The notes under the pieces were generated by a model, which was not told the DNA's origin, searched no databases, and saw nothing but the letters and a program-made list of their open reading frames with translations. From Auxenochlorella pyrenoidosa (lineage: Eukaryota; Chlorophyta; Trebouxiophyceae; Chlorellales; Chlorellaceae), in assembly GCA_001430745.1 (NCBI GenBank), contig KQ482066.1:762588-826587 (forward strand): a stretch of DNA of 64,000 nucleotides, written 5' to 3'. Below are positions 21,392 through 32,324 of this stretch, one piece after another; the first letter of the stretch is position 1, and every line of letters begins with the position of its first letter. Position numbers and translations under genes: made by a program.

Positions 21392-23895
21392 CTACGCCTT
21401 GCGCGGCCACAGAGAGTCCCGGTTGTACAGCAGGATGGCTGCCTGGCACAGCGCCGCCCCTGCAGCGGTGTCAGCACATGCCAGCGGACCAAGGTCAGGG
21501 GCCAGCTGCAGGGTCACGCCGAGACCAGGCAGACATGCGGGGCCAATACAACCCTGGCGGACGTGCAGCCTACCTGCCAGGAACTGCCAGCTGGGCGTGA
21601 AGCGGATGGACATGTGGGACAGGAGTGCAGACAGGTGGACAGCAAAGGATTGAGCCACCACCGATGCGACGTTTCCTGCAGAAAAGCCAGGCTCAGTGTA
21701 AAGTAAGCAGGCGCACCAGCAGCGCACGGGGCAGCCCACCCCGCCAGGCCGGATGGAGGGCCGACATGTGCGAGCAGGGGAGGGCGCGGTCAGCATCTGT
21801 CGCGCGCTGGCGCCCCACCGTGGTACTTCAGCACGATGCCGGTCACGATGCCCACGCAGGCAAACACCAGGATGAGCAGCACGTGCCAGACGTTGGCGCA
21901 GGGCAGCCAGGCGAGGGAGAGCACGGCGGCGGCGCCGCCGCCGCCGCGCTGCATGGCCGCAAACGTGGCGGCGTTGAAGGCCACGCCCCAGGTGTAGAGC
22001 TGCAGCAAGCAGGCAGGGCAGTTTGTGAGGCTGGTGCAGTGCGAGGTGGTGCCGGGGAGCTGCACAGCTGCGGCACATGACGCCGGCGCTCAGGCGCCCC
22101 CTCCCCTCCCCCCCCNCCCCCACTGTATGTTTGCAATGCAGCGANNNNNNNNNNNNNNNNNNNNNNNNNNNNNNNNNNNNNNNNNNNNNNNNNNNNNNNN
22201 NNNNNNNNNNNNNNNNNNNNNNNNNNNNNNNNNNNNNNNNNNNNNNNNNNNNNNNNNNNNNNNNNNNNNNNNNNNNNNNNNNNNNNNNNNNNNNNNNNNN
22301 NNNNNNNNNNNNNNNNNNNNNNNNNNNNNNNNNNNNNNNNNNNNNNNNNNNNNNNNNNNNNNNNNNNNNNNNNNNNNNNNNNNNNNNNNNNNNNNNNNNN
22401 NNNNNNNNNNNNNNNNNNNNNNNNNNNNNNNNNNNNNNNNNNNNNNNNNNNNNNNNNNNNNNNNNNNNNNNNNNNNNNNNNNNNNNNNNNNNNNNNNNNN
22501 NNNNNNNNNNNNNNNNNNNNNNNNNNNNNNNNNNNNNNNNNNNNNNNNNNNNNNNNNNNNNNNNNNNNNNNNNNNNNNNNNNNNNNNNNNNNNNNNNNNN
22601 NNNNNNNNNNNNNNNNNNNNNNNNNNNNNNNNNNNNNNNNNNNNNNNNNNNNNNNNNNNNNNNNNNNNNNNNNNNNNNNNNNNNNNNNNNNNNNNNNNNN
22701 NNNNNNNNNNNNNNNNNNNNNNNNNNNNNGGGGTTGAGTGTGTTGGTGTGTGCGTGTGGCGAGGGGGCGGGACCGGGTGGTTGGGTGGTTGGGAGGGAGC
22801 TCAGGGAGAGCTGGGGGGGTGGCTCTTTCATGGGTTGGTGTGGTGGAGAGGTACGCAAGCCCAGGGCTGGGTGGGCCGCCGGGCCGCCCTCAGCACCCCC
22901 CCACCCCACCAGCTCGAACAGCATGTTGGCCACGGCCGAGGAGGAGATGGAGAGCATGACGAGGAGGACGTCCAGGGCGCGCGGCGCGGCGCCGCCGCCC
23001 ATGCCCCAGTGCGCCACCAGGTTTGCTGCCACCAGCATGCCCAGCGCGGCGTAGTGGTGCGCCCGCAGCTGCGCGCCCGACTGGGTGAAGGCCCAGGCCA
23101 GCGCCACGCTGAGCACGATGCGCAGCGTGCTGAGCATCTCAAACACCGGCGCCGCCATGCGCTGCAGCGCAATGAGCCACAGCACGTTGCAGGAGCAGTA
23201 GAGCGCCGCGGGCGGCGCAAACAAGAAGAAGCGGCGGTCCAGCAGCGGCTCTGCCAGCGGCAGGGGGCCGCTGGCAGCCGCGGCGAGCGGGCTGCCGCCC
23301 GGGCCCGGGCCCGGCAGCTGCTCCGGCTGCGGCCGGCGCTCCTCAAGGTTCCACAGCACCACCGAGACTGCGGCGCGGGTGAAAATGGGGGCGGGGTGGG
23401 GGGGGCGGGCGGGCTGGAGGTTGGCGCCGGCATCCACAACAGGCAGGCAGGGGTCAGGGGAAGGGCATGCAGAGCGCCGCGAGCCTCCCTCCGTGTATGC
23501 CCCACATGAGTACGCTGCGAGCGCTGCGCCCTCACTGAGCAGCTTGGTAGCCTCCACCAGCATCACCAGCGCCGCGGGCGGGATGGGGCCGCCCACGCCG
23601 GCGCCCTCGCCGGCCTTGCATGCATCCTGCGACTCTGTCTGCGCCGCCGCCAGGTTTGCAAACACGCCTGCACGCACGTAGTTTTTGGCGCACATCGTTT
23701 TAAAGAGTTGCGCAGGGCAGTGGGGTTGCCGCAAACAGGCAGGCTTGCTGGGGGCAGCAGGGGTTGGGAGCTGCTTTCACCTGTTGAGGTCCTGCAGGCG
23801 CAGAGCACCACGGCGGCGGCCAGCAGGCCGGCAGCAGAGGTCCAGCGGCTCGGAGCATGCTTCTCAGGGGAGACTGCGATGCTCGCAGCTGTCAT
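21392..23895 (-). CDS. Nucleotide-sugar transporter (SLC35A/NST-like), interrupted by an assembly gap
   Basis: A Golgi-type nucleotide-sugar/CMP-sialate/UDP-sugar transporter by pattern. Readable exons: about 23775-23895, 23536-23668, 22910-23367, 21819-21999, 21574-21675 and 21392-21459. Landmarks are LVEATKLL (the family's E..K motif in the second helix), FAPPAALYCSCNVLWLIALQRMAAPVFEMLSTLRIVLS, HHYAALGMLVAANLV, LYTWGVAFNAATF, VFACVGIVTGIVLKYHGG, and NVASVVAQSFAVHLSALLSHM. The last of these matches the DNIVKVF-type helix. An acidic or Gly-rich loop inserts after the second helix. The N gap (22145-22729) falls between ANMLFEL and LYTWGV. Phases on both sides match, but about 15-20 residues expected by the family may be hidden there. 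The start ATG is tentative. Confidence 0.7.
22145..22729. other. Assembly gap (N)
   Basis: 585 unknown bases within the nucleotide-sugar transporter gene, flanked by C-rich sequence and one extra N at about 22116. It may hide a short exon. Confidence 0.95.
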
Positions 23896-25002
23896 GTTTA
23901 GGACCTTCCAGGGCGGCGGCTCTGCCTGGTGCAAAGGCGTCAGCTGACAACCCTGCAGGGGCGGCAGGCGGCGGCGGCGGCGGCGGGGAGGGCCAATTTT
24001 GGTGCTGGGAGGAGCTGCGCTTGCAAGCCTCCCCGCCAGTGTAGACACGCGCCACTCACAGCCGACAACACTCCAGGGCGTAGCCGGCCCAGCCGCGGCA
24101 CCCTTCCCTCGCCTCTCAAAGCTGCCTCAGCGTGTCCTGCTTCGGTTTTGCGACTGCACAGCCTTCGGACATATGCGATGCTGCGTAGCTGAACCTGTGG
24201 AGGCCACCCGCACGTCCAGATGGCACCAGCAAGCCACCCTGAGGCGGCACCGCATCAGGAGCCGGCGGCACCGTTTTGTAGGGTACTGATCAATCATGCC
24301 TTCTTAGGAGTGGTGGGCACTTTCCTGCGTCTGGGAACAGCCCAAATCTTCTCAGGCATAAAGAGGATGTTTTGCAGTCGACGTTTCTTCCGTTGGATAC
24401 CAATTCTGCAGGCAGTCCACCTTGCCGCACCACCTGCAGCCGGCTCTTCTGCCCCCTCTCTCGTTGCTTCTTTCAGAAAAAATGCTTTTCTGGCCACGCA
24501 ATAACATTGCATTAGGAACTGGCGCTCAGCTTGCTGCGCAACAAGCATGCCAGCATGCTCCGTGGCAAGCAGTCTCGGAGCTGCAGGTCACCGATCCACA
24601 CAAGCGCATGAGCACATGGGTACGCTCCGAGCCAATAATAAACCTCACATGTCCATGCACATGGGTTGCGCGCATGTGCTTGTTGCGTGTGTGAGTGACG
24701 TATGAAGTGGACACAGGTTGGCAAAAAGGTACCCAGGTGCTCCAGTACCTGGCCCGGTTTTCGGCCTGCTTTGTCCGTCGCTCACAGCTGAGGGCAGGAC
24801 CATCATCTCTCCCAACAACATCAATCTGCGCCACAGAACGGGTGCTGGTGGTGAGCAGTGCCCATGCATGCTCCGGAGAACAGCTCATGAAGCTGTAGGA
24901 CTGGGCCTCCGCTGACGGGTGAGCTGCCGCCCAAATCTCCCTTCTGCCTTGCCGTCCGAAACCTTGCCCCCCGGCCTCCTCCCGGCATTCGATCGATTAC
25001 AG
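23896..25002. promoter_or_regulatory. Divergent intergenic region, transporter / hydrolase
   Basis: About 1.1 kb separates the starts of the nucleotide-sugar transporter (-) and the hydrolase (+). A (CGG)n-like stretch occurs near 23965. No further gene could be supported. Confidence 0.4.
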
Positions 25003-28000
25003 ATGCGCGTCGCAGCCCTCCAGAGCAGGCTGCAAGTCCCTCAGAGGGCGCAGGCGAGCACTGCTCGAAGGGTTCCGGCTTGTGCTGCTATGCAGCAGGG
25101 AGGATCGGCTCCGTCGCTTGGACAGGGCGGAGAGATGCCCACCTGGGTCAAAGCGCGACTTCAGCAACAGCAGGGCGAGGCCTCGCGGCCGCAAGGAGCG
25201 GCCGCCGATGGAGGGCCACCTAGCTCCGCTCCCCCACCTCGACCCGCAGTTATTCAAGGTGCTCATGTGATCCGAGCACTCGGCGCCGTGCCGGCAATGC
25301 TTCCGTGAGCGCCGCCCCGGCGCCGCCACTCCCACCGCCGCTCGTCTTCCCGCTCTCTCGTGCCTGCAGCTCCGGCGCAGCCGCGCGAGGGCGCTCCCAC
25401 GGCTCTTATTGTACTTATTCCCGGTGCCGCGCTCGGCCCTAAGGACTATGATGCACTGCTGGCCTCCATCAAGGTATGCCTGGCTGCGCAGGGCTGTCGT
25501 GCCCGGACACTACCTACGCCAAAGTTGATGGAAGCGGTCGAAATGCCTGGGAGCCTCCAAAAACACCTGCTGGCCCTGCGGCCCACTGGTTCACGGATCC
25601 ATTCATCCTTTCCATCCAAACCTTCTCCCTCTTGCTCCTGCAATGGAGTGCACAGCGGCCTGCAGAGCAGCAAGCCAGGACTTTGGGTTTTGCACGCCAC
25701 CGCAAAATGGCACCGCTCCCCCTGCCTTGCACCTGCCCTGCCTTGTGCGCAGAACCAGTCGAGCGCGGGCGTCAACCTGTGGGCGGCGGTGCCGACCGTG
25801 GATTGGCAGCACATCATGACGCTGGGATTTGACAAGGCAGAGGCTTGGTTGGAGCACTCGGACGCCCTGATCAGGGCTGCCGTGGCAGAAGCAGTGGATG
25901 CGGGCTTCCCGCTGGCGGGCAAGCCAGAAGGTGGGGCAACAGGGGTGGGGGCGCCAAGCGCCCATGCCCGTCTGGGTTTGGCCGCTGCCGGTGGGTTAAG
26001 TGGTTGCGCGTGCATGCGCGCCCATCCATTCGCCCACCTGTCGGCCCAGCCCCGTGCTGCCTGCAGAGCGCCCTGTTGCACACAGCTCTGGCTCCGCCCC
26101 GCTGTGCAGCCCGCATGGAGAACGTCTTTGTGGCGCTGCACTCCTTGGCGAGCTCCTTCTACCCAGGCAGGCATCACCAGGGACACAGCTCCTGCCCAGC
26201 GTGCCTGCCAGCGCGCGCGTAGCTCAAGATTCCAGAGCCAGCCTGTTTGCAAGATGCTTGCGCGCGGTGCAGCACAGCACAGCAACCTTGCCATTCTAAC
26301 TTGCCCAGCCCCGCACCCCCACCCGCCCACCCACCCCACCCCCAAACCCCGGCCCCCCCACACACACCTGCAGGCGTGCCCATGAAGAATTGCGCCGGCA
26401 CGGCGCTGCTGGGCGCCACCATCGACGGCACCACCTGCGCGGCGGTCCCGGACGCGGCCTCCCTGCCGCGCTCGGTCATGCACATCATGGGGGCGTTGGA
26501 CGGACAGCTGCGCCTGCCGCGCGCGGCCTGGGCGGCGGCGCACGTAGCGCCGCTGGCGGCGCAGGTCGGGCCCCGGTGAGCGGTGGCCCGTGCTGGCTTG
26601 TCCTGCGCTGCACCAAGAGGCAGTGCGCTCCAGGGGGGGCATCATGGCTGCTGCATGTGTTTGCATCGCCACCGCCTGGGGACCGAACTCATGGTGGGTG
26701 TGCAAGCCTGCATTCCCTGGCGCGCTGGCGCCCATGCTGTGATCGCCCTTGCTGCAGGCACTTTGCCCAGGTGCGGCCGTTTGCCATCATCCCGGGCATG
26801 AACCACGCCCAGTTCTCAAATGGTGGGCCCCCTGGCCGAGCGGAGGCGGGCAGCTGAGGTGCTGCGTGTGGCATTGTGCAGCTGCCCGTGCAGGCTGGAC
26901 TGGTGTGTAGCCATGCTAGCTGCCCTGCTGCACTCTCGACTCTCTCAACCCTCTCAACTCTCAACTCTCCGGCTGCAGGCGTGGTCAACGCGGCGCGCGG
27001 CGACATTCCCTCTGATGTGCCCATCGAGACGCAGACAGGTGCAGCGTTTAGCAGCCATGGGTGCAGGCCATGCACAGGAGCGCTGCTTGTGGCAGGCTGG
27101 TTAGAAGCCGCGTTGCTCTGCTCGCTGGGAGGACCGAGTTGTTTATTTGATGTGCGTCCTCCGCCTCCTGGGCTCCCTTCTCCGGGCCCTGGCTCGCAAC
27201 GGCGCACGACTCACAGTGTCTGCTGGCTTGCCTGTGTTGTGCAGAGGCGGTGGCCGGCCTACTGGCCGCCTTTGTGGCCGCCAACCACCCAGAGGCGACA
27301 GAGGAGTCGGCGCGGCATGAGCTCGAGCAGCTGCTCCAGGCGAGTGCGCTGGGGTGGGTGGTCGGTCTTGGCAACGGTCTGGCTAGAGGTCTGGCACATG
27401 CAGCTGGTGAGCGGCTGGCGCTGGCGCTTGTGCCTGCCCCGTCCTGCCGCGCCTGTGCGTCGCACAAACACGGCTGCTTCCAGCGGAAGCAGATAGCGTT
27501 GCGCTGCCTCTAGCGGAGCAGCCAGCATGGCGCTGTGCACCCAGGGGTTCGTCCTTGCCCTTGCATGCTGCAGGCCACCACTGCCAGCTTCGACCTGCTC
27601 ACGCCCTTCCTGGAGGCCGCTGGCCGGGGCTCGCCCTCTGCCCTGCTCGCCGCCGGCGGCGCCGAGCCGCTGGGCGCGGGCGAGGTCGAGGCGCGCGCCT
27701 TTGGCGCCGAGCGCCTGTCCTTCTTCACGCCCAACCGCAACAGCTACTCGCACGTGGGGGAGCTGGCCGCGGCCGAGCGCTTTGCGCGGCGCGCGCAGCG
27801 CCGCATGCTGGCCGCGGGGCTGCCCGCCGGCGCTGACCTGGCGGACGTGCGCGTCGCGGTCACCTCGCACACCCAGCTGGATACCTTTATCTATTCCCAG
27901 CCAACCGTGTTCCAGACGGAAACCCCCGCCGGTGCGCCACCCGGCAGGCACGTTGTGTGAGCATGCGGGCGGCGGTGGTTTGAAGCTTGAAGCTGCTGCT

Positions 28001-29411
28001 GGTTGCAGTGCAAACACACACGGTCGCACCCAGCCTGCGCGCGTCGAGCTCACAGCCGCGCTCGCCGCCGCGCATGCCCCCCACATGCCGCAGGCAAGCA
28101 GTGGGTGGTGCACGCGCACGTGTTCCTGTTCTGGGAGTACTACAAGGCACGAGCCCGGGGGGGCGCTTCACTTCGCAGGGCCTGCATGATGGCAATGCTG
28201 CCTGTGGGCAGAATGGCCTGTGCTGGTGGGCATGCGTGCGCTGTTGTTGTGCCGCCCACGCTGGCGGATTGGTGGAGCAAGCAAGGCGGCTGGCTGTAGG
28301 GGCAGCCGACGTCTGACCCACCCGGTTTTGCCGTCCCGCCACCTCGGCTGCCTGGCCTGCAGCCCGGCATGGACAGCATGCTCAAGCCCATGTCCCCACA
28401 GTACATCATGAAGCTTAAGAAGGGCGCCGCGCTGGCGCTGGTGCGCGCGCCTGGGCTGGCCGGGCGGGCAGTGGGGCATCGCAAGGGCGGGTGGTGCTTC
28501 GGTGCCCCCGCAGGCAGCATTTCCTGTCACTCAGCCGGAGACTGTGCCCCACCTTCTTGGCGACCTGTGCCTCGTTTGCCTCTGCACATCTTGCTCAAAA
28601 GCACTCCTTGTCCCAACCCAACTGCCAGGCAATGGGGCTGGAGGGCGGCACGGATGGGGTGGTGTCGGGTGCTGAGCTGAACGAAGCAGCGTACCAGGAG
28701 GCCCTGGCGTCTGCGCCGCAGCTGTTTTCGGAGACCCTGCGCAGCCGCGGCAAGCAGCTCACGTTTGCGCCCGACAGGCAAGCTGCGCTGCTGTGATGCT
28801 GCCGCTGCTGCTGGTCACTCGTCGCTGAGCCGCTGCCGCTAGCCGCCACCGCTGTGCCACGTTCACAAGACAGGCGTGCTGATCTGGGCATATTGTTCCT
28901 CACTAAATGCCAATCATTGCGTCCCTGGCGGCGCAATGCTCAATTGCATGCTCGGCTTCTCTGGCTCCTGCAGAGATGTGACCAAGGAAATCAGGACTCC
29001 AGTGGACTGGATCCAGATGCCTGTCAGCCTGGAACCAGGTGGGAGGGGCCGTGCTGGCGGTGTTGTTTGGCTTGCTGCTTGCCAACAGGTGTGAGCTGTG
29101 CATTCTGGGGGAAGGCTGCCTGTCCACCTGCATGCGTGCATGCATTTGTGGAGATGGCACAGAGTCCTTGCCCGCCAATCTCCAAACAGCCTTCTCTGCA
29201 AGCAGTCTGCACCTGTCCCCATCCCTCACAAGGCCCTGCAGGCGAGGACGGCCAGTCCGTAGTGCTGACCTGCCCCGCTGTGGACACGCCCGCCGCGCCG
29301 CTACCCGCCTTTGACCGCGGGCCCGGGCGCATGGCAGGCAACCACTACGTGAAGGCCTGCTCGCCAGCCTGGATGCACGAGTGGATCATGATCCAGGGCC
29401 TGCGCCATTGA
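25003..29411 (+). CDS. Alpha/beta-hydrolase-like protein, 14 exons
   Basis: Fourteen exons close perfectly in phase to about 629 aa: 25003-25258, 25370-25473, 25753-25930, 26110-26166, 26374-26575, 26758-26822, 26979-27038, 27245-27339, 27574-27931, 28094-28146, 28363-28440, 28629-28777, 28974-29038 and 29242-29411. After a basic, Gln/Pro-rich N-terminal segment, possibly a targeting peptide, comes an alpha/beta-hydrolase pattern. This consists of TALIVLIPGAALGPKDY (strand plus oxyanion turn), ENVFVALHSLASS (candidate nucleophile Ser), MHIMGALDGQLRLPRAAW (candidate acid) and RPFAIIPGMNHAQFSNG (candidate His). The C-terminal half (about 250 residues, with WVVHAHVFLFWEYYK and a tail GNHYVKACSPAWMHEWIMIQGL) is unfamiliar to me. 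Four introns take GC donors (26167, 27340, 28147, 28778). Phase excludes GT alternatives for the first two. A lipase or esterase role is an inference. Confidence 0.6.
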
Positions 29412-29982
29412 GCCATGCTGCGCAGGGCTGCTTGGCAGCCCCAGCTGCTAGGCTACAGATGTATAGATGGCTGGGTGCCGCTGTAGCAGCAGCAACAACA
29501 CAGGGTTTGAATGATGAGACCGCGATCAGATGAACGAAATGCACTATGCTTGCTTGAGAATGCCAGTCCACCTCTCCACCAGTCAGCTGATCTGCCCTCT
29601 TCATCCTCCTGTATGTCACATCCCACTTGTAGATTGACACCTACATCTGCACGCTCAAATCACTGCATCGCACTACAGATAGGAGAAAGAGTTGGAGAAC
29701 GAACCCAGGAAGTCAATATGTAACAAATGAATGTGCAAGGCATTTGAGGAAGACATATCAGGTGCTTCAGCTGCCACACAAATGTGCATGCCAGGTGGGT
29801 GTCGTCAACAAAATCAGGTTCTGAATCACAAAGAAGACGCCTTGCAGCACAAAGCCGTAAATTCCCTGCAACAGCATGGTTTGCTGCTGTAAATGCCACC
29901 GCTTGCTGCCCGCTCTCATATCCATGCACCCTCACGGCAGTAACCGCTGCTGCCAGCTCAAACCATCCCTGCCCCGGCGCCC
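29412..29982. other. Intergenic region
   Basis: Between the hydrolase stop and the start of the small gene at 29983, both on the plus strand. It is less GC-rich than its surroundings. No coding signal supported. Confidence 0.5.
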
Positions 29983-30475
29983 ATGTCGATGGCTATTGCC
30001 GCCGCCGCCGCCGTCGAAGCCCGCCCAGAGCGCTGCCCCACAGAGCTGCTGCGCTCCGGCTCGGGGGCGACCTTCTTGCTGGACCCGGTGCGGAACAGCG
30101 GGTTGGCCTGGCCCCGCGCCGACGGCCTGTCGCCGCCTGCAGAAGACAGCGGTGGAGGGCAGACAATGCCAGCTCAACAGCGTCTCAAACGCTTTGCCTG
30201 TTCATTGTTGTTGCCCGGCACATGCCAGAAGGGCGTTGCATTGCGCTTGCATGCCATCAGATGAACACATTGCCAGTCAACTTCCTGCCTTGCCTGAGGA
30301 TGTGCCTGCCGCGCCCGCTGCTGCTGGCGACGCCGGCAGCCAGCTGTACTCTGGTGCGGCCTGCAGCGCAGCCGCGTGGATGCTGGAGGTCTTGAAGAGT
30401 GGGCGCGATGGCTGCCAGTTGGCCAAAGAGTCGCCTGCAGGAGGATACCAAAAGCCGCACAAGGACAATTCATAA
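29983..30475 (+). CDS. Small unknown protein, two exons
   Basis: ATG at 29983. Exons 29983-30151 and 30261-30475 join in phase (GTGGAG donor, CATCAG acceptor) to a 127-aa product. It is Ala-rich at the N-terminus, carries LRSGSGATFLLDPVRNSGLAWPR in the middle, and ends in a Lys/Asp-rich hydrophilic tail. No signal peptide or membrane helix. I do not recognise it. It converges on the MscL gene, whose stop is 47 bp away. The only support is the agreement of phase and codon-like composition. Confidence 0.4.
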
Positions 30476-30522
30476 GAATAGTGTGAATAGAGTGTGTGCC
30501 TTTCCAACGCCCTCATGCACTA

Positions 30523-32324
30523 TCACCATAGGGAGATGTCAATGTTGCGCCACATGCAGATGCCTGGCTTGACAGGTACACTGTGAGGTTCCTGCTCAGC
30601 CTCACCTGCGCCCTCAAACTCCTGGCTCTCCCCTGCCGATGAGCTCCCTGCAGCATGTGCCCTGCTTGCAACATCCTCTGCAGCCGCCTCTGCCGCCTCT
30701 GCCAACAAAGCCGCTGCTGCAGCCGCTGCAGCAGAGCCCGGCAGCGTGAAGGACGAGGCCGGGCTGGGGCTGTCCTCGGGCACAGCCTCCAGGGGTGCTG
30801 CCTTGATGCCGCCTAGGGCCAGGGCAGGTGGCGAGGCCTTCGACATGCCTGGGGGCGGCGCCTTGCTGGGCAGCGGCGCTGCGCCTGCTAGCAGCGGCAG
30901 CGCAGCGCCAACCGGGAGCGTCTGCGCCCGCGCCATGATTTTGGCGCCCTTTGGGTGCTGCTGCGTGGGCACCGGGGCTGACCCGTGCCGCAGCAGCTTG
31001 CTGGCTGCTGGGTGTTTGGGAGGAACGTAAAGCGTGGGCGAGACCAATGAGGTGGATCTGAATATTAGCGCTGCACCTGGCATCAGCATTCGCACTGCCA
31101 TCCGGCGATGATGCTTTGAAGGAAGTGCATCATCCCTGCTACAAACACTCACGCGAGGCCGACAGCTTCTTCTTGGGCTCAATCGGCTCCACCGCCGAGC
31201 AGCAGTGCTTGCAGCGGCGGGCGCGAACTGGGATGTCGGACAGGCACTCCGGGCAGTGGCCTGCACTTGGTGGATGTGCCAGACTGTGCAAATCAAATTG
31301 GGCAGCAGGGGCGGCACACAGGGGCCATGCAGCCGGCTGTTGAACAGAGGGAGCTGCACCCAGGCTCACGTTTCTTGACCTCGACCGTCTCGATGGTCTG
31401 CATGAGCGCGTTCATGGGGGTCACCACAAAGACTGTGACAATCAGCAGGATCAGCGTGAAGCTGAGCAAAGTCTGCACGCGTGTGGGAGGGAAAGAGCAG
31501 GTTGCCTGGGGATGCAGACCCAATTGCGGCCCACGGACAGTTCGTTTGTGCTATACAGCATCGGTCTTCTTTAGGCAAGGACCGCAACAGAGCCGTCCAC
31601 CCTACGCTGGGTCGCGTCCAGCTCACTCACGTTCAGGAAGTGGCCTGCACAGTGAGGAGGAAAGTGACGTCATGGTCGGTACTGCATGTTGTGAGAGCCT
31701 AATGCAGGCCCCCCAAAGTCACGCCCAGCACCAGTCTCCCAGGCATGCGCACCGTAGGGGAAAATGCTTCCGCGTACTGTGAAGTTCAGGCTGGCAAAGA
31801 GGGCGTCTGGGTTGAACAAAATGGCCACCGCAGGTGTGAGCCAGTCCGTCACCTGCAGGGCGAAACAGTATCGTCTGGGTTAAACAGGATGGCCACTGCA
31901 GGCGTGAGCCAGTCTGTCACCTGCAGGGCGAAACATTGTGCGGTCTGGGTGCTGGTGCAGCGAGCTGGCTTGTTTGACAGCTGCATTAAAACTTCAGGGT
32001 GGCGCACGCCGCCTAGACTTGCCACTGAGGAGACCAGGTCGGTGAAGGCATTGCCCACAACCACGGCCACTGCCAGGTCAACCACGTTGCCTGCACAATG
32101 GACAGACCAGCAAACTTGGGTGCTGCAAGCCCCAGAGACACGGATGGAGTGTGCAAGTAAGAGTGATGCTGGTATTTGCAAAGCCCACCTCGGACGACAA
32201 AGTCGCGGAAGCCCCGGGAGAAGCCTGCAAAGCAGCCGGCTGCAGCCTGGCCCACGCGGCGGCTTGCGCTCCGCCCGAGCTCAATCGGCTGCACCTGATC
32301 GACAGCCCCGGGGGCCCCATCCAT
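30523..32324 (-). CDS. MscL-type large-conductance mechanosensitive channel with zinc-ribbon tail
   Basis: A homologue of bacterial MscL, the homopentameric tension-gated safety valve. Seven exons: 32189-32324, 32026-32090, 31753-31852, 31631-31644, 31370-31472, 31153-31260 and 30523-31070, 357 aa. The N-terminal amphipathic helix and TM1 are unmistakable: [27 protein letters not shown]. They are followed by a long periplasmic-type loop (NPDALFASLNFTVRGSIFPYG) and TM2 (LLSFTLILLIVTVFVVTPMNAL). After the membrane part comes a C-P-E-C ... C-K-H-C zinc ribbon, then an Ala/Ser/Pro-rich low-complexity tail of about 180 residues; neither belongs to bacterial MscL (about 136 aa). Exon 4 is only 14 nt. 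The start of exon 3 is tandemly duplicated. No clear transit peptide, so the membrane is undetermined. Confidence 0.85.
31631..31644 (-). other. 14-nt microexon of the MscL gene
   Basis: Flanked by GTGCAG and GTGAGT on the minus strand. With one carried base it supplies GHFLN, which completes the conserved YG-x-F-x-N stretch leading into TM2. Confidence 0.7.
31805..31942 (-). repeat. 68-nt tandem duplication spanning the exon 3 splice site of MscL
   Basis: Two copies of a unit holding the end of the intron, the CTGCAG acceptor and the first 16 codons of exon 3 (VTDWLTPAVAILFNPD). Exon starts are at 31852 (used) and 31920 (upstream copy). The upstream copy runs into a stop within a few codons. 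The 16 codons differ at six positions, all synonymous. Confidence 0.8.

Noticed and set aside
22025..23509. Open frames running through the N gaps (also at 48 kb)
   Set aside because: Runs of N contain no stop codons and create artificial long frames.
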